A program made the translations under genes and the position numbers. A stretch of 16,986 bases of DNA from JBDTLH01 sp039934875 (GTDB lineage: Bacteria; Acidobacteriota; Terriglobia; Terriglobales; Acidobacteriaceae), in contig JBDTLH010000195.1 of the NCBI GenBank assembly GCA_039934875.1, positions 1-16,986 on the forward strand, in the 5' to 3' direction. The notes beneath the pieces were generated by a model. The model did no database searches and was not told the origin of the DNA. It worked only from the letters and a program-made list of their open reading frames with translations. This document shows, piece by piece, positions 7,010-12,509 of the stretch (the stretch's first letter is position 1; each line of letters begins with the position of its first letter).

Positions 7010-7749
7010 GGTGCGAAGTTTTCGCGGCGCAGTTGCAGCTCTACCTGGACGATGAATTGTCAGTTGAGCAGGCGCGGCGCATGGAGGAGCACCTTCCGGG
7101 CTGTAGTCAGTGCACGGCGGCGCTGGCGGCGACGATGCGGCTGAAGCGAGGAGTCCGGCTGGCGGGCAAGCAATTTAAGTCGAGTGATGCGTTTCGCAAG
7201 AAGATGGAGCATCAGTTGTCTTCATCCGGGAGGCGCAGTTCATGGCTGGGCGGCTTCGGGCTGCGCCCGCTGGCGGCGGGAGCGCTGGCATTGATGCTCC
7301 TGGTGGTGCTGTCGGGTCTGTGGTGGAAGAGCGCTCGCGCAGATGCACAGCTCAGCGAGTTGATCGATCTGCATGTCAGCACCTTGGCGAGCCAGTTCCC
7401 GGTCGATGTCCAGTCGGAGGACCGGCACACGGTGAAGCCCTGGTTCCAGGGGCGGATTCCATTCAGCTTTAATATTCCCGAGCTGAATGGGACCCCGTTT
7501 TCGCTGATCGGCGGACGCGTGGTGTATCTGCACCAGACCGCCGGCGCGCAGCTTTTGTATGCCATGAAACAACACAAGATTTCGGTACTGGTGTTTCAGG
7601 ACCGTGCCGGGGTGGGGGACGACGCCGGGAGGCGAAACGCGGTCCGAGTCAGCAGTTGGACGAAGGATGGATTGCGATATTTTGTGATCAGCGATGCGGA
7701 CCAGAAAGAAGTCGCGCCGTTGGCGGAATTGTTAAAGGCGGCAAACTAG
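7006..7749 (+). CDS. Transmembrane anti-sigma factor with zinc-finger (zf-HC2/ZAS) domain
   Basis: A 247-residue membrane protein. The cytoplasmic N-terminus has a ZAS-type zinc motif: C3, then H29-x3-C33-x2-C36. This domain normally holds the cognate ECF sigma factor inactive. One membrane helix covers about residues 86-107. The outer domain of about 140 residues carries HTVKPWFQGRIPFSF and IGGRVVYLHQTAGAQLLYAMKQHKISVLVF, a pattern I associate with the periplasmic domain of other RsiW-like anti-sigma factors. The signal that releases the sigma factor, such as proteolysis or redox change at the zinc site, cannot be read. The ATG overlaps the sigma factor stop (ATGA) and has GAGGAG about 7 nt upstream, supporting matched synthesis of the pair. 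A strong hairpin follows 22 bp after the stop. Confidence 0.9.
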   Translation: MRCEVFAAQLQLYLDDELSVEQARRMEEHLPGCSQCTAALAATMRLKRGVRLAGKQFKSSDAFRKKMEHQLSSSGRRSSWLGGFGLRPLAAGALALMLLVVLSGLWWKSARADAQLSELIDLHVSTLASQFPVDVQSEDRHTVKPWFQGRIPFSFNIPELNGTPFSLIGGRVVYLHQTAGAQLLYAMKQHKISVLVFQDRAGVGDDAGRRNAVRVSSWTKDGLRYFVISDADQKEVAPLAELLKAAN

Positions 7750-7771
7750 ATAAAGCCTGCAAGGAACACAA

Positions 7772-7798
7772 GAACGCCCGGCATTGCGCCGGGCGTTC
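7772..7798. terminator. Bidirectional terminator between anti-sigma gene and HU
   Basis: A perfect 11-bp GC-rich stem (GAACGCCCGGC and GCCGGGCGTTC) with a 5-nt loop sits between two convergent genes, 22 bp from the anti-sigma stop and 22 bp from the HU stop. It likely ends both transcripts. Confidence 0.85.
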
Positions 7799-7820
7799 CT
7801 CATTGCAAGTGGAGTTCAGG

Positions 7821-8117
7821 CTACTTCTTCACTGGCGCGATGGCGTCTTTGGCAGCCTTGGCGACGCGGAACTTCACCACGGTCTTGGCCTTGATCTTGA
7901 TCGGGTCGCCGGTTTGCGGGGTGCGGCCCATGCGCGCCTTGCGCTCCGCCTTCACCAGCCTTCCCAGCCCGGGGACGACGAAGACGCCGTTCTTCTTGGT
8001 CTCTTTCACAGCGGTATCGGCAAGTGTCTCGAGAAATGCAGCCACTTGTTTGTTGTTTAATTCGAGCTTCTCGGCCATGTGGCGGACGAGTGCGGTTTTG
8101 GTCATGCCTGCTGCCAT
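7821..8117 (-). CDS. HU-family DNA-binding protein
   Basis: A 98-residue nucleoid protein of the HU/IHF family. The N-terminal helices (MTKTALVRHMAEKLELNNKQVAAFLETLADTAV) form the dimer core. FVVPGLGRLVKAERKARMGRTPQTGDPIKIKA supplies the beta arms, including the GRTPQTG stretch that bends DNA in this family. The C-terminus, VVKFRVAKAAKDAIAPVKK, is basic. The ATG at 8115-8117 has AGGAGG on the minus strand 10 nt upstream (8128-8133); a second in-frame ATG four codons later is possible but less well placed. Its 3' end faces the anti-sigma gene across a shared terminator. The 264-bp region before it is A/T-rich with two hairpins. It most likely shapes the chromosome generally rather than serving its neighbours. 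Confidence 0.95.
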   Translation of the reverse strand: MAAGMTKTALVRHMAEKLELNNKQVAAFLETLADTAVKETKKNGVFVVPGLGRLVKAERKARMGRTPQTGDPIKIKAKTVVKFRVAKAAKDAIAPVKK

Positions 8118-8127
8118 TTTTTGTGTT

Positions 8128-8381
8128 CCTCCTGATTGTTCCGCGATTCGCGGACGGTTAATTTTGCCCCAAACTTCTTTATGCTTCTTGGCCCATTCCA
8201 GGGCCTTTCCGCCGCAGCGGATTTCTTTCAGTGTTTATAGGGGTTTTAAGAGGTGTTCGCCGTTAACGATGAATCCTTTGGAACGATTTGTCAACCATAA
8301 ATTACAGGAAATAGGCTGAAATCGCGGGTTTTTATAGGTTTTTGTGGAAAAATCCCCTCCTGGCGCGATTTTTAGCGGCTT
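8128..8381 (-). promoter_or_regulatory. HU leader and upstream region with two hairpins
   Basis: On the minus strand, next to the AGGAGG ribosome binding site (8128-8133), TCCGCG-AAT-CGCGGA forms a 6-bp hairpin (8140-8154). A second, GGCCC-TGGAAT-GGGCC, lies at 8190-8205. TTGACA occurs on the minus strand at 8294-8289 and could be a -35 element, but no good -10 lies 16-18 nt downstream. A 39-codon frame without a standard start runs into the HU start in phase. The region is otherwise T-rich on the plus strand and holds no clear gene. Confidence 0.4.
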
Positions 8382-8933
8382 TTAACACAACGGTGGCCCG
8401 TAGAACCGCACTCGTCCGGCGTTTGGATCCTGCGCCAGTTCAGTGTACAAGTCCAGAATAGAACGATGTGAGGTGGGGTGCATGAGCTCCGCGGCAGCGA
8501 TCTCAACCAGGGGTGCGAGCACAAACAGGCGCTCCTGCAATCGAGGGTGCGGAACGCGCAAATCTGCTTCTTGCACGACGCTGTTTCCGAGGAGTAGCAG
8601 GTCAAGATCAATCCGGCGCGGGCCTTTGGCGGGAGAATCTGCTTGGCGCTGCCGCCCAAGTGCGGACTCGATTTCAAGGAGCATGCGCAGGAGCGAGCGA
8701 GGAGGAAGGTCGGACTCAAAGGCGATAACGGCGTTCAAGAACCAGGGCTGATCGGCGTAGTCACGCGGCTCGGTCTCATACACTGAGGAGCAGGCTGTGA
8801 CCACGACGGAGCCGGTCGCGCGGATCCGTTCGAGCGCGGCGCGGAGGTTGGCGAGACGGTCGTCGAGATTGGAGCCGAGTGCGATGTAGGCGGTCCGTAG
8901 AGCCGGCGTGCTCAGAAAAACGCGTTTACGCAT
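8382..8933 (-). CDS. folK: 2-amino-4-hydroxy-6-hydroxymethyldihydropteridine diphosphokinase
   Basis: A 183-residue HPPK enzyme of folate synthesis, moving diphosphate from ATP to 6-hydroxymethyl-7,8-dihydropterin in the cytoplasm. Family signatures are clear: TAYIALGSNLDDR near the start, SSVYETEPRDYADQPWFLNAV, LEIESALGRQR and the metal-binding GPRRIDLDLLLL, followed by VPHPRLQERLFVLAPL. I placed the start at the ATG at 8931-8933 because GGAGAGAGG lies just upstream on the minus strand. An ATG at 8993 would add 20 residues but has no ribosome binding site. No other folate gene (folP, folB) is near. It lies downstream of the HD-GYP gene on the same strand with a gap of about 157 bp, so joint transcription is possible but not shown. 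Confidence 0.93.
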   Translation of the reverse strand: MRKRVFLSTPALRTAYIALGSNLDDRLANLRAALERIRATGSVVVTACSSVYETEPRDYADQPWFLNAVIAFESDLPPRSLLRMLLEIESALGRQRQADSPAKGPRRIDLDLLLLGNSVVQEADLRVPHPRLQERLFVLAPLVEIAAAELMHPTSHRSILDLYTELAQDPNAGRVRFYGPPLC

Positions 8934-9090
8934 AATCCGCCTCTCTCCACTGAGCGCTTGAAGCAAAGCCTCTGGAGCTAAATTCCTGCTCATTTGAGAC
9001 GTTTAGAAGTATGGGGCAAGGATACTCCGGCCGCTGTTGCAAAGGCCGATAATACGCGGGCTGCTATGGGCACCGGCGTTGGATACTCGG

Positions 9091-10134
9091 TTATGCGGCC
9101 CGCGAGTTGGCGGCGAGCATGGCGAAAAACTCACGCACCAGCCTGGGGTCCCACAATCCGCTCTTCGATTCGCCGCGCATCGTGCGCTCGGCCTCGTCAT
9201 GGGAGAGGGCAGGCTTGTAAGGACGGGCCGTGGTCAGCGCGTCGTACACGTCCACTATTTGCAGCACACGCGCCAGCAGCGGGACATCTTCTCCGTGCAG
9301 GCCATCGGGGTAGCCGCTGCCATTCCAGTGTTCATGATGATGGCGGATAATCGGCAACACGCGACGAAAGGATTTGAGCGGGCGGCAGATGGCTTCCCCG
9401 GTCACCGGATGCAGCTTCATTACCTCCCACTCTTCGGCGCTGAGACGCGTGTGCTTGCGCAAGATCACGTCCGGGATGCTGACCTTGCCGATATCATGCA
9501 GATAGCCGCCGCGCTTGAGCGCAAGAATAGATTCGTAATCCAGGCCCAGGTGCCGCCCCAGGTTGCTGGCTGCGGTGGCCAGGCGGGCGCAATGGTCCCC
9601 GGTATGCTCATCGCGCGCTTCTACGCCAAGCGCCAGCGAGAACAGCACCGCCTCCGCATTGTCAAGCTCATCCGTGAACTGCTTCAGCTTGAGCAGCGAC
9701 TTGACTCGCGCAAAGAGCTCCTCCGGATAGAGCGGCTTCGACAGAAAATCATCTGCGCCTGCCTCGATACCGCGAATGCGATCTTGACGGTCGCTGAGGC
9801 CGGTGATCATGATGACGGGAATCAGGCGCGTCTGCGGATCTTCTTTGAGCTCGCGGCAGATCTCGTATCCTGACCGGCCGGGCATGATGACGTCCAGCAG
9901 CACCAGGTCGGGCTTTTCTTCATGGATGATGCGCAACGCTTCGGTTACCTCTTGCGCGGTCAGAACGTTGTAACCGCGTCCGGTGAGCAGTTCGCGCATC
10001 AGCAGCAGCACATCTATCTTGTCATCAACCACCAACACGCATTGTTCGCGATGCGGCGAGAGGCCGGAGAGCGCGCCTGCGTTGCCGGCGCGCTCTTTCT
10101 GCTTCTGCTGCTCTTGTCCTGTGGGGATCGCCAT
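9091..10134 (-). CDS. Response regulator with HD-GYP domain (putative c-di-GMP phosphodiesterase)
   Basis: A 347-residue two-domain signalling protein. The receiver domain (about residues 32-150) has the acidic pair D37-D38, phosphoacceptor D81 in LLDVIMPG, T111 and K133 in SKP. A short helical linker leads to an HD-GYP domain (about 155-340) with HTGDHCARLA (177-186), HDIGK (213-217), HHHEHWNGSGYP (265-276) and VDVYDALTTARPYKPA. HD-GYP enzymes commonly hydrolyse c-di-GMP to pGpG or GMP; the catalytic HD and GYP residues are all kept, so activity is likely, probably controlled by phosphorylation. No histidine kinase is next to it, making it an orphan regulator. I prefer the ATG at 10132-10134; a GTG at 10176 would add 14 residues. 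Ribosome binding sites are weak for both. Confidence 0.93.
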   Translation of the reverse strand: MAIPTGQEQQKQKERAGNAGALSGLSPHREQCVLVVDDKIDVLLLMRELLTGRGYNVLTAQEVTEALRIIHEEKPDLVLLDVIMPGRSGYEICRELKEDPQTRLIPVIMITGLSDRQDRIRGIEAGADDFLSKPLYPEELFARVKSLLKLKQFTDELDNAEAVLFSLALGVEARDEHTGDHCARLATAASNLGRHLGLDYESILALKRGGYLHDIGKVSIPDVILRKHTRLSAEEWEVMKLHPVTGEAICRPLKSFRRVLPIIRHHHEHWNGSGYPDGLHGEDVPLLARVLQIVDVYDALTTARPYKPALSHDEAERTMRGESKSGLWDPRLVREFFAMLAANSRAA

Positions 10135-10207
10135 CTTAAATGTCTGAGTCGGCGAAATGGCGGTGGGGTTGCACACGCGACTGCACGGCCCAGGTTACCA
10201 AAGTTTG

Positions 10208-10236
10208 TTGCCGGTCCAGGCTGCGCGAATTAATCT
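10208..10236 (+). promoter_or_regulatory. Weak candidate sigma-70-type promoter
   Basis: TTGCCG (10208-10213) and TAATCT (10231-10236) are 17 nt apart in the space between the divergent HD-GYP gene and the secreted protein gene. Each hexamer is only a partial match. The start would fall about 20 nt before the ATG at 10263. Confidence 0.25.
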
Positions 10237-10262
10237 GTAGCGGCGGGTCCCCCTGAATCGAG

Positions 10263-10943
10263 ATGTCGATCATGAAGCGGCTGCTGCTACTGTGGCTGGT
10301 GTGCGCGTGCGGATTACCGGCAATCGCGGCTGCGAAGGTGCACGCGATCACATTTTCTCCGTGGCAAAAGGTAAAGTTGGTGACGGGAGACAATGAAGAT
10401 AACCTCTACGACATGTGGGTGCGCACGCTGTTCGTCGATGGGCGCATGCGCGAGTTCACCAGCGGCGAGTTGCACGAGATTACCGACCGCATGTTCGTGG
10501 TGCGCCGCGCATACCGCGTCAATGATATGTTGCCCACCGATCCTGCGGGCAAGAAGGTCTGGCGATGGCAGCGCGGAGGCTGGCTGATGGTGGACCGGCT
10601 GACCGGCAGCGTAAAGCAGTTGGCGCTGCCGGAGTTTGATACATACTATTCGACGGCAAGCTGGTTTCGCGATTACGTCGCCTACTGCGGAATTTCCGAT
10701 AACGCCGATCATCTATACGCAATGGTGGTAGAGGTGGGCAGAAAAAAGCCGGTGATGAAGAAAGCAATAGGGCCTCCGTTGACGGCGGCTGCTCCTGACT
10801 CTGAATGCGGATCGCCACTCTGGGAGCGCAAGCCGGTCCGTGTGACGTTCGCGCCGACGCAAAAAGAAAAGCTTAGCTTCACGGTGCGCGGCAGGCTGGC
10901 GGAGATCGAGACCATGGAAAAAGACGAGAGTGAGGAGCAGTAA
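10263..10943 (+). CDS. Secreted protein of unknown function
   Basis: A 226-residue protein that I do not recognise. It begins with a clear signal peptide: KR, then LLLLWLVCACGLPAIAAA, with likely cleavage near residue 24. An ATG at 10272 would give a more standard signal start (MKRLLLL). The mature part is mixed alpha/beta with many aromatic residues, for example MWVRTLFVDGRMREFTSGELHEI, VWRWQRGGWLMVDRLTG and YYSTASWFRDYVAYCGISDN. The first half repeats short strand-turn units that may form a beta-propeller-like or beta-sandwich fold, but this is weak. The tail is charged (EKDESEEQ). No haem, metal or enzyme motif is evident. It is transcribed away from the HD-GYP gene across a 128-bp divergent spacer and is followed by a 203-bp gap. 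Confidence 0.75.
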   Translation: MSIMKRLLLLWLVCACGLPAIAAAKVHAITFSPWQKVKLVTGDNEDNLYDMWVRTLFVDGRMREFTSGELHEITDRMFVVRRAYRVNDMLPTDPAGKKVWRWQRGGWLMVDRLTGSVKQLALPEFDTYYSTASWFRDYVAYCGISDNADHLYAMVVEVGRKKPVMKKAIGPPLTAAAPDSECGSPLWERKPVRVTFAPTQKEKLSFTVRGRLAEIETMEKDESEEQ

Positions 10944-10946
10944 GCG

Positions 10947-11057
10947 TTCAGCACTCAGCCGGAACAACGGCAAAGGGAGAATGCCTCGGCAATCCGCGGA
11001 GGCGTCCTTCTCACGTTTCACTTTTCCTAGTTGCTGGTCAGCGAGCAGAGTGCTGAA
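10947..11057. repeat. Inverted repeat enclosing a GC hairpin
   Basis: TTCAGCACTC (10947-10956) and GAGTGCTGAA (11048-11057) are exact complements about 90 bp apart. Between them, GAGAA-n-GCCTC (10977-10987) pairs with GAGGC-n-TTCTC (10999-11012) to form a long imperfect hairpin. The position right after the stop of the secreted protein gene fits a terminator region or a small dispersed repeat unit. Confidence 0.55.
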
Positions 11058-11146
11058 TGTTGACTGCCGGCCGCTGGCTCTCGCGGATTCAATTATCATA
11101 AGAAACGATGGCATTTGAAGCGACAATTGCTAGCGCGAGGGAGACC

Positions 11147-12352
11147 ATGGACTATCGCGAGATCTGGTATCTCGCGATCGACAGCTTTCGCGCCAACAAG
11201 GTCCGCTTCGCTCTGACCGCTCTGGGCATGGTGATCGGCACGGCGTCGCTGATCCTGGTCGTAACTATCGGGATGACCGGCAAGCAATTCATACTGAGCC
11301 AAATCCAGGGGATCGGCTCCAATTGGATCTATGCCTATTACGAAGCCGGCGGAAACTCCACGTTGAATACTCTGCAATCGGACGCCCTCACGTTGGACGA
11401 CATGAATGCAGTGCGCAGCGATGTTCCCGGAATCATGGCGGCAAGTCCCATGCTCGAGATGCACTCCCGCATCACGATCAGCGGCGGCAAAGAACGCGAT
11501 GTATTGATCCTGGGCGTCTCGCCCGAGTATGCCACCATCCGCAACCTGCTGGTGACGCAGGGACGCTTTTTCGATACGCAGGATTCGCAGGCGCGGGACA
11601 AGGTTGCGATGGTCACTCCGACGCTGGCGACGAAATTATACGGCACGCCGTCCGCGGCTGTAGGCCAGGCGCTCAACATCGAAAAGCTGGCCTTCACCAT
11701 CGTCGGCGTATTCAAAGAGCGGGTTGACACCTTCGGACAGTCCGAGGTGGCCGAAGACACCATCCTGATCCCCTACACTGTAGGCCGATATTTTACGGAG
11801 ACGGACGCGGTCAAGCAGATCATGTTTTCCATGTCCGACGCGAGCATGGTGCCAACGGGGACGCAGGAGATCAAGCAGGTGCTGCAATCCCGGCACCGTC
11901 CGGAGTCGGTCTATCACGTGGAGAACCTCACGCAGATTCTGACGGTGGCGGCCCAGGTCGCCAATGCGCTCACTCTGGTCCTGCTGATGATCGCCACCGT
12001 GACCCTGGTGGTGAGCGGCGTGGGCATTATGAACATCATGCTGGCCAACGTGCGCGCGCGCATCCGTGAGATAGGCATTCGCAAGGCGGTCGGCGCCACC
12101 CGGCGCGAGATCAAGCTGCAGTTTCTCACCGAAGCCATTCTGATATCGCTCGCGGGGGGCGCCATCGGGATCGTCATCGGCCTCGCCGTTCCCTTCTCCG
12201 TGCGTGTCTTCACCAACTACCACATCCCCATCAGCGGATGGTCGGTGCTGATCGCGGTACTGGTCGCGTCGCTGGTGGGAGTCATCTTCGGTACTCTGCC
12301 CGCCACCCGCGCCGCCCAAATGGATCCGGTGGAAGCGCTGCACTACGAATAG
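11147..12352 (+). CDS. ABC transporter permease, MacB/FtsX type
   Basis: A 401-residue integral membrane protein of the MacB/FtsX permease family. One helix lies near the N-terminus (VRFALTALGMVIGTASLILVV), then a periplasmic MacB-PCD domain of about 220 residues, then three C-terminal helices in the FtsX domain, with the family signature VRARIREIGIRKAVGATRREI and the ending AAQMDPVEALHYE. MacB-like permeases do not form a channel but transmit force from a cytoplasmic ATPase to exported substrates. No ATPase or membrane-fusion partner is in the window, so it must pair in trans or is an orphan. The start at 11147 has GAGGGAG 4 nt upstream; an ATG at 11108 would add 13 residues but has no such site. 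The helix pattern and length match the family. Confidence 0.88.
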   Translation: MDYREIWYLAIDSFRANKVRFALTALGMVIGTASLILVVTIGMTGKQFILSQIQGIGSNWIYAYYEAGGNSTLNTLQSDALTLDDMNAVRSDVPGIMAASPMLEMHSRITISGGKERDVLILGVSPEYATIRNLLVTQGRFFDTQDSQARDKVAMVTPTLATKLYGTPSAAVGQALNIEKLAFTIVGVFKERVDTFGQSEVAEDTILIPYTVGRYFTETDAVKQIMFSMSDASMVPTGTQEIKQVLQSRHRPESVYHVENLTQILTVAAQVANALTLVLLMIATVTLVVSGVGIMNIMLANVRARIREIGIRKAVGATRREIKLQFLTEAILISLAGGAIGIVIGLAVPFSVRVFTNYHIPISGWSVLIAVLVASLVGVIFGTLPATRAAQMDPVEALHYE

Positions 12353-12383
12353 CGAATAGCTGCCGAAAGTGTAGCTATTATCG
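12353..12383 (+). terminator. Hairpin after the permease gene
   Basis: AATAGCT (12355-12361) pairs with AGCTATT (12373-12379) across an 11-nt loop directly after the stop, and GCGA/TCGC can extend the stem past a bulge. There is no T run, so its role as a terminator is uncertain. The remaining 126 bp to the aconitase gene show no clear promoter. Confidence 0.35.
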
Positions 12384-12509
12384 CGCATCGGGCGGAGTGA
12401 AGCTTAGAGAAACTCAAATAAGGCAAAGCCTGCGATGACCTTCCCGACCACTCAGCCTTCTTGAGCCTGTTCTAGAATGGAGGGTTTCCCCGCACTCGAA
12501 AGGACTGCC

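Noticed and set aside
8118..8237. A longer HU with an N-terminal extension
   Set aside because: The frame is open in phase, but it has no ATG, GTG or TTG, and the AGGAGG site at 8128-8133 fits the ATG at 8117.
12461..12477. A promoter from TTGAGC and TAGAAT before aconitase
   Set aside because: The two hexamers are only 5 nt apart, far from the needed 16-18 nt.
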